DNA of 64,000 nt from Trogon surrucura (taxonomy: Eukaryota > Chordata > Aves > Trogoniformes > Trogonidae): positions 6,368,001 through 6,432,000 of the forward strand of contig CM036623.1 in NCBI GenBank assembly GCA_020746105.1, written 5' to 3'. This document shows positions 11,216 to 23,919 of this stretch, one piece after another. Below the pieces are notes generated by a model that was not told the origin of the DNA, searched no databases, and saw only the letters and a program-made list of their open reading frames with translations. Both the position numbers and the translations under genes were made by a program. Position 1 is the first letter of the stretch. Each line of letters begins with the position of its first letter.

Positions 11216-13374
11216 TTCGTGAACAAATCCCCATAAATTCCATGATTCTAAAACGTAAAGATTTACCCTACTGTATTTCATATCATGCAGCTGAAGAGGT
11301 TCTGGACCAGCCAAAGTTGATACTCAGCTAGAGTTTAAAAAGAGAACTGTGTAAAGACCTAGACAGCAAAAGCTGCATGTTTGACAGGTGGCTGTTGTCC
11401 ATACCTGATATTGGTCTATGGAGGTTCAATTTTCTGAAAACGTAACAAACTGATATTGAAAACAGCCAATATTTCTTGCAATGGTAAGTATACACAGTTG
11501 CTGATGGAGGTGTATCTAACATTCCATGAGGATGATAGTTCACGTAGATTAGTATTTAATCTAACATAATTTGTATATGGTCTGTCTGCTGCTTGTGTCT
11601 ATTCAATAGGTGAGAGCAAGACACCAAGTACTATTGAATAGTGACAATGTGATTAGCATCAAGGTCAAATTTTCTGAGAGGGTGAAATGAAACAGGAGCT
11701 GAAATATCATTCTGAAGTCAGTGGCGCCTAAAAGAATAAGTCACTTAAAAAAAATTGTCATCTCAAACCATGTGAGAATTTTATTTTTAGTTGAAGCAAG
11801 GTAGAATTATAGATACAGAAGTGACTTTAAAAGGTCACTTATCTCATTCTCCTGCCTTAGCCAACTGTACTTATGACATTTCTGATATCTTTGCCCTAAT
11901 ATTGAGCATCCGGTGACAGAAATTCCATAATAATTGGTATGTTACAATGAGTTATGGTAACTTTCTCCTTAATGTTTTTCCCTCTTAAATAGTGTATCCA
12001 GTCTACCATGGCAATTTCACTGGGCTTGCAAACTGTCCCTAAGCGTTTCAGGATTACTACCCTTTTTCGAATGTGTAAACACTCTAAAAATAGTGTTTAT
12101 GTGTTTATATTTACATCAAAGATTTTTTTAACTGGATCATATGCTTTCATTGAAGACTTTTTTTCTGTTCCCTTCCGTGAATAATCTTAAGAACGACCCT
12201 TACTGGGCCTTGAGTTTTGAATCTACAGTAGAAAAAACAAACATGGAAGTGCACTTCAAGCAAATATCAGTGGACTGTATCAGACTGTTCCTATCTTCTG
12301 CACAAGAAATGGATCTGAAAACTTTGAAGTACAGTAACATTTTCCAAGTTATAGAAGTTTGAATTTTAATGAAATTTAGGCACTCAATAATAATGATAGA
12401 TGTAGAGCAGATTATGCAACAGAAAAGCATCTAAACACCCATTGGAAAAGGTAGGGATTTGCTGTCTGATCTAGTTCAAAGCTTTTAGACCTTTTAAATA
12501 TTAATGGTGGTTGAGTAGTCTACTGGTCTTTGTCTAAACTTTTATGACCTAACGTTGTATAGTAACAAAGTTAGGATATAATAGATTGGTACTGGTTTGT
12601 GGCCATAAAGGTTAAAAAGTAATCCTGAGGGAGAAAATAATAAAAGAAAAAACCACACCAAGAAAGAACTTTAGGACCATATGTGAAGAAATTAAAATTT
12701 TATTTATACTTTCCAATACAATGCACATTGATATACAAGTTTTTATACAAATATTTTTACTTTTAACAAAACTTTGGAGATATGCCATATGAATAACTTT
12801 TCAGCTACCGCTAGTCAGTAAAAAAATTAATCTCATTTGGGAATATTTAGAATAATGCACTACTTCACTGTGACAAATGATTAGTGGATACTTTTACTGT
12901 GAAAATAGGATTTTCTTCCATTTTCCCCCTAAATTTATTTCCATTGGAAATAAATATCTTTTGGAAGTGGAAATAAATAAATTTTCATTGGATATAAATT
13001 TCCCTAGAAGTTAGTGAAACAGAATGTTTCTTTAATATTCACACAATAAAAACATATTTTGTTAGAATAGTAAAGATAGCATTAAGCTTGCTTTAATGCT
13101 TGGGAAACAACTTGATTTAGGCTAGAAAAGAACTATAAAATTCTGTCATAGTTTTACCTGGTATATCCAGTTTACTTTTCTTTCATATGCTGAACAACCT
13201 CCACTTGCGCAGGATCGGGTTTCACCAGTGCCCATATTAGATGTGAAGTTTTACTATTGTTTCGAGTAGAAGTATAGATCAGATAATAACTAAGCAAGCA
13301 AAAAAAGCATTTGCAGATCTCATTGCCACAAGCGTGGCAACGCTCTCATGTTCATAGTGAAGTACTCTCCCCGT
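11216..13374. other. AT-rich non-coding sequence with small palindromes
   Basis: No gene or transposon is recognised. A perfect 11-bp-arm palindrome (12933-12955) and an 8-bp-arm hairpin (13078-13100) lie in an AT-rich stretch that also repeats GGAAATAAAT-like units. Confidence 0.6.
12933..12955. repeat. 23-bp near-perfect palindrome
   Basis: The arm ATTTATTTCCA is followed after one base by its exact reverse complement. A partial copy of the right arm recurs about 20 bases downstream. Its function is unknown. Confidence 0.7.
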
Positions 13375-14150
13375 TGTCCTGGTTTGAGCCAAACAGAAGC
13401 GTTTCTGTGTCGTGATTTCACTTTTCAGCTCAGTCTCTTCTGAGAGGCTGCACTTGCCAAAATTAACAGCATGTTTTTGCAGACAGTGTCTGCGACTAGA
13501 ACTGATGATGTCTGATGTTTACAGTTACTGCCAGCGATTGGGATGAAGAAAGCCTCTTTTACTTGCTCCTGTAGTAACTAAGGTCACTGCTGGACCCTAT
13601 GTAACACGTTGCGGGTTCCTGGAAGTAAAAGGGTCACAATGGTGTAACAAGATTGCATGTTTGGAGAAAGCAGACAGGACAGATGACCCAAACCTCACCA
13701 GCAAGAGTATTCCATTCCATATGCATTATATTCAATCTAAAATTTAGGGATCATGGGAATTAAGCCTTCTTTCTCTTCAGGGCCTGGTGTCTGAGAAGGA
13801 CTCCATCCATTCTTCTGTCTTTGATCTTGATTTCCCAAATCCAGTTTCTGTGTCTGGTTCCCCTCTGCCACTGAGCCTGGGGCTTCCCCGGTGCCATCCT
13901 CTCTGCAGCATCAACAGGGATTGCTGGGGTGGGGGGGCAGAGTTGGATTCAGTATCAGTTTTGTATATATTTGTGTATAGTTCAATATATCCTTATTAGT
14001 ACTATTGTTGCTTTTAAAAATTGTTTTGGTTTTCTCTTGCAGTCTGTAAGTCTCTCTGCCTTATTCCCTTTCCCTTCCTATTTAGAGAAGGGCAGGGTCT
14101 AGAGAGCATCTGTCAGGATGAACCAGAAACTAATGGCTGGCTAACAAATC
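13375..14150 (+). mobile_element. Avian endogenous retrovirus LTR (solo)
   Basis: The element begins TGTCCTGGTTTGAGCCAAAC, a start typical of bird LTRs. Its 3' portion contains TTTGGTTTTCTCTTGCAG and CTCTCTGCCTTATTCCCTTT, the usual R/U5-like text of this LTR type. The 3' boundary is estimated from a decayed GGCTAAC-like end and could be off by 20 bases. No retroviral coding sequence or matching target duplication is seen. Its first 400 or so bases match the reverse complement of 18470-18906, so two copies of the family sit tail to tail 4.3 kb apart. Confidence 0.7.
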
Positions 14151-17100
14151 TGCTTCCTATAGCCACCTAGCAAGGACTCACTCACTTTTTGAGGCCTAGA
14201 GTGCATCTTCTGTATGCTAGATGTTAAATGTAGACTTTGATAGTTCTATTTTCCATGTTTTATAATGGATCTAGATGGGAGGTCTGGAATTAATTTCACT
14301 TAACTTTAGACTTCTAATAGTTATTTGCATGTAAATTAGTCTACAAAGTTCCCATGTATAGTGAACAGAGATAAACACTTTTGAAAGTACTTTAATTGCA
14401 TACCTTAGGGCAGAATGAACTACATTACATAAAGTCATATTCCTCTTGGCGAATTTTAAAGGAAACCTACTTCCTGAGCTTAAATCCCACCCTCGGTCTT
14501 TCTCAGTTCATATCTAGGTGCTATCTTAGCATGTGACCTTAGTAATGACAGAGCCATCTGCTTTTTTCTATCTGCAGTCCTTAGCTTTATGCTTTCTGAA
14601 ACACTGACAGTATCAGTGTGCTTTATTTCATTATCGTCTTGAAGAATGATGAAACTGAAGCTCAGACGTACAGACATGGCATTATGTATCATAAATCGGT
14701 ATGTCGTGAAGAGAAGCTTTTGTGCAAGAGCAGTATTGATTCTGAGGGTATTGTTTTAAAGGCCAATAAATGTCTTTATCCTTGCAGTTGAAGCCGCAGC
14801 TCTACAAAATCTGTTATGCAACAAGCTGTTATTGCAACTTTAGAGTTAAAAAGATCTTTGATACCCTTGACAGAGTTCTTAGCTTATGTATGTATACTTT
14901 ATTGAACAGTTTATTTACACTCTATGATACCTAACATAATTTTTGACATATTTATATGGTGTGCCAAAAGTCTCCTGCAACAGTTCGGAAGAAAATATCA
15001 GGTTAAATAAAATATCAGGTGAAAGAAAATACATATAAAAATCATACCTTTGTTTAAAACATCATATTCAAGAATATAATCAAAGATTAATTCCTAGAAC
15101 TTTTTAGTTGTGTTTTTAAAGCAGGGTATCATACCAGAAATATTCCCAAGATATCTGTCTATTGGGATTTTGCCACAGAATTTGGCATAATTTTATATTA
15201 TGGTAGATGAAAAGCTTTTGCTTTAGTAAGTAGTATTTTTTTCCTAATTTTCGAGCCTTTTACAGGAGGTAAGGATGCTAAGTTAACATTATGGTTTATT
15301 AATGAGATTTAACATACTGCAAATTGGGAGGGGGGCAGAAATTACTGAATGGAAAAGATTGAAGTGAAACAGCTGCATGTTAAAAATACTTTCTTTTTAA
15401 TATTTAATTTTTTATTATTGTGACCATATGTCTACAGTAAGGTCATATGGAGTTCAGTCTTGTAAAGTTACATTACTATTTTAAACTACTCAGTAATTGC
15501 CCTTTGGAAAAGCAGATTAGCACTTTGAGGCTGAGCTACGTTAAACTGGCTGTTTAATGTCAATACCAGGATAGCTTTAAGCGGCAAAATACAATATGGA
15601 GTTTGAGTATTAAGTCTGATAAGTCTGGAGCTGATTTCCATTTAGGACTAGTTACAGAGTTAGTCCCCTAAATCATCATTTTGTGTTAGTTCTGTTGTTA
15701 CATATGGCACATAAAATTGTGAATTGTCTGTCATAAACAGGTTGAACTAAACATAGGGATATTGCTGTTATATTCTGAAGCACTGCAAATTTGATTTCCA
15801 TCAAACAGAACCTGACCCATGAAGTAAGTTTCAGTCAAACTCATGCAATATTTTTCTGACTAACCTCTCAGGAACACAAAAAATAGATTAATCTTGGATT
15901 GAACAGTTGAGTTTTTAACCTGGGCATGAAGCAAGGTTGCATAACTTAAGAGACCATGGGAAATCTCTCTGTGCAGAGGGTGATTAAACTCCGGGAATCA
16001 TCCTGATTCTTATCGTGAAAGTCAACAAATACACAGAATTTCACAGTATATATTGATGGACATTTGTTTAGGGTAAGTGTTAGGTCTTAGTGTACTGCTT
16101 TCCTAAAATATGTGAAATACCAAGCTGAGTAGAAATGTAGATTTAATAAAGACTAAATATTTTTTGGGGGAATAATTTCAGTGTGTCTAACTGCAGATGA
16201 TGAGGGCACAGCTGTAGAAGCTGAGACTGAAACAATCATGAAAGTGAGTGTTCTCCTAGAAAAGGCTGGACTGAATCACTCAGAAATGTGCCAGATGCCA
16301 GAGCAGTTGCCATATTTACCAAGGCATTGAGAACTGCAAGGCACTGAGTCCGAAGCAGTTTTTTTGAGGGGGAGTCATAGTTAGAATAAAAGATTAAAAT
16401 CGAGATGAAGCAGAAGTGCATAGATTTGAGGAAAATTGATGTAAAATCTGAAGAAAAAGGAATATATTAGGAAATAGTTCAAAAGCACCTCCTCTGACAT
16501 AGGAACCCAAACACTATATTTAAAATAATGATTTATTTGATTATGCGCTGAAGGTATACCAACATAGCTACACTACTGCAGTTATTTTTCCCCATCCTAG
16601 TTATACTGTTAAAAATATTCTTACACTAGGATAGAATATATCAATGTGAAAGTCACCACAATCAGAGAACTCATGCATGTAATCAATTCCAACAATGTAA
16701 CTCATTTTGCTTGAAAAAGTACCGTAGATCTGAATTCAAATATTCAACCCTCTACAAAATTGGTGTATTCCCATTGCTTCAGAATGGAGGCCTTGGCAGG
16801 TGCGGAGATGCACAAGCTGGTTCTTCACAGATGCTCTTAGGATGTTCACAGAATCTTTGCTGAATGAGGTAGAGGAGTATGCACTGCAGGTTTGACTGCA
16901 GTCTTCATTAAATGGATTAATTTTCTTTAGAGAAAAAAGTGCAATGCTTTTGCTACTACCCTCATTCCTGCTCTTGGAGAGCTATGAATCTTGACTTCCT
17001 GAACGACGGAAGGTACACAGAAGGTACTGTATATAGGAAAAAAGCTTACAGAAGTATTCCTTACTAAGGTATGCAAGCCTTGGGAAGCGTACCATTCCTT

Positions 17101-18099
17101 ACATTTTTCTGCTTTTTATAACTCGATTCTGTGTTTTGCAACAATTCAAGACTTCCCAGTCAGTAGACTGAGAAATGGCTTCATATACCTGATAAACCTT
17201 CTGTTCTGGCAGAGTGTCTTCTGGTGAGCTAACAAGACTTCATGGAGAGCATGGCTGCAGGTTTGGTTTCTGTATCTTTCTGCTTCTCTGTGAAGGCTAT
17301 TTAGAACAGGATGAGAACTGCCAGAATTCCACGTCTGTAGTTTCAGGGTCTCTAATAATTCCAGTGACTAACGGAAACCTCAGAGTTTTCTTTGAAACTT
17401 CCTGTCTTTTCTTTATACTTAGTATAAACAGAGAGGAGAGATGCTCCAGCTTTGCTCATGCAAGAACTTCATTTACTTCCCTGCCTGATGTTTAATTCTT
17501 AGTTACAAAATCTTACAAATTCCGTGTCTCAGAAATTGTGGTGGCAGAAATTATTCAGTCATTCAGAAACTTTCGTTGTTAAGCTGTTATCTGTACCTTT
17601 TAAAGGTAGGCTGCCTTTGCAGTTCCTACACCAAGAGTGTGAAAGACTGGTAAAGACTCACTCTTTTAAAATTGAACAACTAACTTCCACATCTGTGCTT
17701 TAAGGAGGTAAATAAGATGGGTAATAGGTGTCCAGAACTTGAATATTCTCTGTTGTACTGACAATTAAACCTTATTAAAGATACTAGCTAGTAGGACTTG
17801 TAACTTTTGAAGAACTCAAGTGTAGATTGTGGTATTGGAAATCATGTTATCTGTTGCAGACAATCAGCAATAGTTTCTTAGAGGCCGTGAACTGTGTTTC
17901 ATTTAACTATCTTTATTTGGATAGGTTGTACGACATTCAATAATTACCTTGCAACTCTCAAACTGAGACATTAAATGTGAGTACTAAAGCAGTATGTGAA
18001 GGAAGTCAGGAGCTAACTCCAAGGCTACGCAAAGTTGTTATATATAATATGTCCTAATACATGTTTGTCTTCAAATCAAATATGTGTGTGTGTGGCAGG
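14151..18099. other. AT-rich non-coding sequence
   Basis: No gene is recognised. Minor items are a 12-base direct repeat (AAAATATCAGGT, twice near 14993-15020) and a short inverted CATATG pair near 15423-15450. Open frames here are under 95 codons and resemble no known protein. Confidence 0.6.
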
Positions 18100-19270
18100 C
18101 GAGGAAGGATGTATTTTTGTGGATTCAAGTGGTTGAAATTTACAATGACAGTATCTCAGGCCATGGGTCTTGGATGAAAGCCAGGTGGGAACTGTTAGAA
18201 CTTAGTTTGTGCAGTTTTTAGGGTTTTGTTTTGGAGGGGATTGGCAGTTATTTCTAATCCTTTGCCATATTATGGAGTGATTTGTCTGGCATTTGCTTCT
18301 ACTTCAAGGTGCAGGTGGCTGTTCAGTTTGAGAGTTTCTTTTGCATTGTTAATATTGTTTATGGTTTATTTAAGAGGAATGTGAGTGGTTTTTGTTTATT
18401 CTGTGTCTTTGGCCACTGATCCCTTTCCAGAGGTTTGGGGAGATTGTTGTTTTTCAGGGGATTGTCCAGGATTAGGGCTGGACCAAAGGCAGAAGAATGG
18501 ATGAAGTGCTCCTCAGATGCTGGCCGCTGGAGGATTTAACCCCTGTGATCCTTCAGATTTATGCTGAGTATGATGTATATAGAATGGAATACTTTGGTCA
18601 GCTTTGTGTCAACTGTCCTGTCTGCTCATTGCTGGAGGTGCCACCTTTTACTTCCTGGCAACCCAAAAGTGGCACACAAAATCTAGAATTGACCTTGATC
18701 ACTCTCGGAGCAAGTATCAGCAAGAACCTTTCTAGACAGCAATCCCTGGCAGTAACTATAAACATCAGGCGTTATCACTTCTAGTAGGAGACACTGTCTG
18801 CAAAAAACATGCTGTTAACTTCAGAAAGTGCAGCCTCTCAGAAGAGACTGAGCTGAAGAGTAAAATCACTGAACAGAACTGGTTCTGTTTGGCTCAAATC
18901 AGGACAGGTATGGTGTAGCCTTCATTCTGGTACTTGTTGTTGGGGTGGTGGTTTTGTTGAGTGTTGAAATTTGCAAGAATTGCTGTTGGTGGTGGGGGCA
19001 TGATTTCTATTTGGTTAGATTTTAACGCTGTGGCTATTTTATTCATATGGGGTAGAAACATTTTTGGTGACACAGTGAGGGTGGATGTTGACTTTGTACT
19101 GGAACTTGTAGGAGAGCTGTGTTGTGGGGTAATTTGGATATTTTGGGGAGGGAGTGGAAGGAGGCATAAAATCAGAGAACATTTTAATGAAAAACACCAG
19201 CATTGGGAGTTGGAGATGGATACCTAAGTCCTTTTTCTCCGAGGTATGGTTGATGGTGTATTTGTGGAAC
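18100..19270. other. GT-skewed kilobase enclosing an inverted LTR fragment
   Basis: On both sides of the LTR piece the plus strand is visibly rich in G and T and poor in C, for example the long G/T stretch around 18940-19000. The minus strand, which is the sense direction of the LTR, is therefore A/C-rich. Some retroviral internal regions have such a skew, so the flanks may be decayed internal sequence of the same provirus, but no gag, pol or env motif can be read. The 88-codon plus-strand frame at 18961-19227 is probably a by-product of the low C content. Confidence 0.35.
18470..18906 (-). mobile_element. Partial avian ERV LTR, inverted copy of the 13375 family
   Basis: Read on the minus strand from 18906 it starts TGTCCTGATTTGAGCCAAAC and then follows the 13375 LTR closely: CAGCTCAGTCTCTTCTGAGA, TTAACAGCATG, GCAGACAGTGTCT, ACAGGACAG and CATCCATTCTTCTG occur in the same order. 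Similarity is lost beyond about 18470, so the 3' part is either deleted or from a divergent variant. No polypurine tract or primer-binding site is recognised beside it. Confidence 0.7.
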
Positions 19271-20167
19271 TTGAAGAGGTCAAATGGTTTAGAAGACCAC
19301 TTTTCTATAAAGTGTTAGAGTATTTTTAAGTAGTTAAGTATTGTTTTCTAGAGCAGTAGTGATATGGAAGAGGATTAAAAGAATCATAAAGTAGGCGAGC
19401 GAAGCCAGTTGGCTGATAATGATGGATAGATGTTCTGCTGTTTGGTGATCTACATGTGTTTGGATGATACTTGGCTTTTTCTGTTAGGAAGGGCTTTTTC
19501 TGTGTGTTGTCACTGCCCATTGTCATCTTTTCTACCATGTAAACATCATTACAGTGATTTTAAGGGCAGGTAAGATTTCACTTTGACCCAGTGTGTGGCC
19601 CAACACAAAATATTAGGAGCTTTCACCCAAAAGCAAGGACTCAGACTCAGGTCTCGTCTAATACACATCGTTAGGCCAAGCCAGTAGGTTACAGGTTACC
19701 CAAGCACAACATTTTCCTCTGTCTAAACCTTACTTATCTGAAAGTCTAACACACTGCGGACTGGTTTAAAACACTGTTTTAAAAGAATAATTACCTGTTG
19801 GCAACCCTAGCTTACGGTGAGCTGCAATAAAGAAGTGTGCTTTTAAGGTCTTACTGATTTACTTGACTGAAGAGAAAATATGTCTTTCCATTAATTTCAT
19901 GTTTTATCGTATATTGAACACTTACTAAGCCATTAAAATATATCTGCTGTGGGGTTTTTTTTTGTTAACTAGACCATCTAGAACTCCATAATACACTTAA
20001 AAGTCTTACATCCTTTTTACCAGCTGTAGCAGCTTTACAAAAGTTCTGAACCAAAGGTTAGCACAGAATTCTGGCTGTGTTATGGTCCTTCCTTTCTATC
20101 TGTATTGTAGGCAGCTTTAAGCATCACGTTTTATAGTTCTGCACCATTTTCCTTCCTCTTTTTCCAA

Positions 20168-20300
20168 CTCCCAATTTAAAGATCTGAGAGTCTAAGGAAT
20201 TGTCATTTATTCTATTTCACACAGCTCAAAAGAGCTGGTTCTGAATGCTGTTTCTTTACAACATAGAGTTGCTATCTGAGGTTCTCCCTGACTCTACTAT
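20168..20300 (-). mobile_element. Possible ancient MIR (CORE-SINE) relic
   Basis: The order CCAATTTAAAGAT, then CTGAGAGTCTAAGGAATTGTC, then CACACAGCT, then GAGCTGGTTCTGAATGCTG resembles the reverse complement of the MIR central region. MIR elements are old, shared by amniotes and normally this degraded. The match is by memory and eye only and contains gaps; it could be coincidence. Confidence 0.3.
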
Positions 20301-20569
20301 GTACTAACTCGTATGAGCTAAACAACTGGGTTGCATTATTTTATTTTCAGTTTAATCTTGCCCACCAGAATTCTTTTCAGATTTTTTGTTATCTGGATAT
20401 TTCTTTATTATAAGACCTAAACCCCTGAGATTTATGCATGCATTTTATTCAAATTAATTTGAAAAGACAAGGGACATGCTATTTAGAAAATGTGGCTTTT
20501 TAAAACATGTTTAACTTTCGTTTCCTCTTCAACTTTCTCTGAGCTTTTGGTTTATAACATAGCTAACAG

Positions 20570-20960
20570 ATATATTTACATTCATTAATTAATCCAAGCA
20601 CTTTAACAACCTGTCAGCTGTGTTTTGTTGTGGATTTTTTTTTGTCTCTAATTAGATTTTTAGATGGCAGAAGGGGAAAAAAAAAAAAAGTCGTGACTGT
20701 TGGTAAATAGAAAGTCCTATGTGAGTGCTTTTTAATAGCTTATCATCAACATGTAATCGAACTGAATAATTGCTGCATAAGAGAGCGGCTGTAAACCAGC
20801 AGCTGCCCCTGGGCAGTACTTTGTGGAGGAATGTCACTGCGACAAAAAGTGCTGGACATATAATGCATCATCAGCATCGGTGCTACAGGCATGTCATGTA
20901 GGTGGATGGGAATCACTGGGGTGTGGTAAATGCAAGTGTGTCAATGGCATCTGAGTGGTG
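20570..20960. promoter_or_regulatory. Candidate enhancer-like block with homeodomain-type motifs
   Basis: The block holds CATTAATTAAT, CTAATTAG, CTGTCAGCTG and TAATCGA motifs, which resemble homeodomain, TALE and bHLH sites, plus several retained CpGs. Such AT-rich motifs are expected by chance in AT-rich DNA, so this is a weak inference and no target gene is visible. Confidence 0.15.
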
Positions 20961-22052
20961 TTAGATGGATAGGGGGCAAGCTGAAAGACAAAGGAGACAA
21001 AAGACAAAGAAGCCAAAAAATTGAGGAAAACAGCTTTTAACCACTAAATGGAAATTACCTTCAATGCTGCAGTGCACCACTGACTTTGACAGCTGAAGCA
21101 GCAGCAGAGCGAGCTTGACAAAGATATTGGTTATAGTGTTTTCTTTGCAAGCAGCTAAGTCTGTTTGATTTTCCACCGGCAGTATTAATCAATGTTCTTT
21201 CAAAAAAAAATAGTCTGAACAGAAGAGTATTTTTTTAAGACCGTAAGAAATTATTTGAAAGCCTGAATTTGTGTGTGTGAATGTGTCTGTATATGTCTAT
21301 ATTTGTGAAATGATGAAGCATGAGAAAGAAAATAATCGTGTATTTTTGCTCACTGGACTAAAGGCTATGTTATTCAAAACATGAAAAAAGTTCTGTACCA
21401 AGTATGTATGTTACCTTTATTTATCATAAATTCCCCTAGTAGATACTGTATATGAAAACTACAACCTTATATATTAGGATTCATTTAGACTTAGATGCTA
21501 ACTTACTTAGTTGCCTGCGTTTCCTGGAATTGTGTTTCCTCCTAAACATTTATGTTTCAAAAATTTTCCTTTAGTTTTTCCCTGACATATCAAAGATAAC
21601 TAAGCTGAGTAGAACTTGTATAGTTATTACTATATAGATGTTAAAAGACTACGCACATGTAATAACAGTTCACAATCATATTGTCCTTTCAATTTATAGG
21701 AGAAAGGATTGATACCATTAATCATACTTTACATTGAGATACTTGAGTGAAACATTTTATATAAAAGTCATAGGGTATGTCAATAGTAGAACCCTGTATA
21801 AATCTTAAGTTTCCGGATCTTTTGGTTAGAACATGTTGATTCTTATCTCTATTGCTTTCACACTTCTTCATTTTGTCATTTTTTTTCGTGTTACTGAATG
21901 TAGAAGTGCCTTATAATACTGGTATGAAAAAATTAACACATTCATAGGCTGGATTCTATTCTTCTATTCCCATGATTAAGGTTTCCTTTGTATGAAAGAA
22001 TTTGTCTATATGGCTCTGTGTTGCATAATCTGCTTAAACTGTCAGTCAGGGA

Positions 22053-22060
22053 ATAATGAT
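22053..22060 (+). repeat. Left copy of possible CR1 target-site duplication
   Basis: ATAATGAT abuts the CR1 3' end here and recurs at 22438-22445 at the other edge of the element. Confidence 0.5.
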
Positions 22061-22437
22061 CATAGAATCGTAGAATGATTTGGGTTGGAAGGGACCTCAA
22101 AGACCACCTAGTTCCAACCCCTCTGCCATGGCAGGGACACCTCCCACTAGATCAGGTCGCTCAATGCTCTATCCAGCCTGGCCTTGAACACTTCCAGGGA
22201 TGGAGCATCCACAGGCTCCCTGGGTAACCTGTTCCAGTGCCTCAGCACCCTCAGGGTGAAGAACTTCTTCCCTATATCTAGTCTAAACCTACGCTCTTCC
22301 AGCTTCCACCCATTACCCCTCATCCTATCACTACAGGCCCTTGTAAAAGGTCCCTCCGCAGCCTTCTTGTAGCCCCCTTCAGGTACTGGAAGGCCACTAT
22401 AAGGTCTCCCCGAAGCCTTCTCTTTTCCAGGCTGAAC
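22061..22437 (-). mobile_element. 5'-truncated CR1 LINE, 3' end
   Basis: On the plus strand this begins CATAGAATCGTAGAATGATT and GGGTTGGAAGGGACCTCAAA, the reverse complement of the CR1 3' terminus. It continues with the conserved antisense CR1 text CTGGCCTTGAACACTTCCAG and CAGCACCCTCAGGGTGAAGA and ends near AGGCTGAAC. The element therefore lies on the minus strand and is truncated at its 5' end, as most CR1 copies are. The 62-codon plus-strand frame inside is an antisense by-product. Confidence 0.93.
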
Positions 22438-22445
22438 ATAATGAT
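22438..22445 (+). repeat. Right copy of possible CR1 target-site duplication
   Basis: ATAATGAT matches 22053-22060 exactly and supports the boundaries of the CR1 between them. Confidence 0.5.
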
Positions 22446-23919
22446 GTTTTGTGCCAGCTGCTTGCAGGAGGGCTTGTTTAACAGAACTGGCAGTTGACAG
22501 CCTTTAGTAGTCTAAACTTGTTCCTGAATTGCTTTGAGACACTCAGCATTATGGCAAGTAACTTAAGCTGAGTTTAAGTTTGTTTTGTTGCTTTTATAAA
22601 AGAGGAAGCTGAGCACGAATGTTCACTCACAATCTGGATGCTCCTGACAGCAAAATGAGCTAGATTGCTCAGTACTGTCACAGTTCATGTGGGGAGGGAA
22701 GCATTTCGAAAAGTGTGCCGATCTAACCCTGCCTGTAGAAAAAGTAAAATTCCTCAGTGGGCTCAAATGCGTACATTTGTTATAACACAAGTAGATTAAC
22801 ATACTTGTCTGAGAGGCCAGCATTATCCTGCTCAAATGCTGTGCCAGAAAGGTGAACTGGGAGAGATTCATGTCCAGCGTGCCTGCCTGTCTGTACCCCT
22901 GCCTGAAACTAATCACTCATAAGCACAGCAGAGCCTGTGCTGGAATTAACAATTCATACAAGCCTCCTCTGCTGCGGAGCAGTTCTAGCAGGGAGTTGTC
23001 TGTCTGCCTCCATGAGTTTTTACACATCTGCCAGCTGACCCAAAGCTTCAAAACCTCGCAGCTGGGGCATCAGGTGGATACCCCATTCTCTCGGCAGACT
23101 GGTGGGTCTGTTAACCACTGAAGGGTTGCACTCGTCCACATGCATAATACTTTTTTTTTTTTCTTTTTTAAGCTACAGCAGTTTAAAATATGGGCGATTT
23201 CCCTGTTTAATACATAATCATAGCATGTTTCTACAGCTTCTGATTCCAAAGAATTAGCCTCTATTTTAACAGGGTTACGGCTGTAAATACCAGAGAATAA
23301 AAGTGGAAGGAAATAGCTACTACTAGTAGGCGAGCACTGCAGTATTTTTGACATGTAGCCTGGCTGTCAGCGAAGTGATCAACTTGACACATGCTCTGAG
23401 CTGCTGCGATGGTGCACTGTTGCCAGCTTAAAGCTTGGAGAGGCCTTTCCTTTTACTGAGAAGCTTTCCCATTTTACACAACGCTACCTTCTCCCCAAGA
23501 ACGCATGGTGGGCATAAGCTGACATTCTTCAGCTGACTGCAGTTACTGTAACCAGAGGCAACCCAGTCAAAATAGCATAGTCTGTACTTCTTGCTTAAGT
23601 ATCTGTTCGTTATTATGTAGGCATTGCAGCAACATCCAAAAGCTTTATTATGCAGATGAGGTCAATCTGGGTTAGTAATCTCAAGTGATTTATATCCAGA
23701 AATGAAGAGGAAGAAATCTGTTTCCCAATGAACAGCTAAAAAACCCACCCCTATATATATACACGCACATATATATACGTACACAGAGAAGTAGAGAAGC
23801 TCAACTTTAATTCTTGAAATGGATGAATGCATAATACCATTCTTGGGCTCTGGGGGTTATGAGGGATGGCTAAATGAATGTCTCAAACAACCTGAACCCT
23901 AACCAGGCCACAGCTGCCT
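22446..23919. other. Non-coding sequence with simple repeats
   Basis: No gene is recognised. It contains a T-rich tract (about 23150-23170) and an AT/AC alternating purine-pyrimidine stretch at 23751-23785. Confidence 0.6.
23751..23785 (+). repeat. Alternating AT/AC microsatellite
   Basis: TATATATATACACGCACATA-type alternating purine-pyrimidine sequence with a second ATATATACGTACACA unit. Polymorphism is likely in such a tract. Confidence 0.7.

Larger units (their letters stand above)
19271..22052. other. AT-rich non-coding sequence
   Basis: No gene is recognised. The stretch contains a possible MIR relic (20168-20300) and a motif-rich block (20570-20960), listed separately. Everything else is ordinary AT-rich sequence with T tracts. 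Confidence 0.6.
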
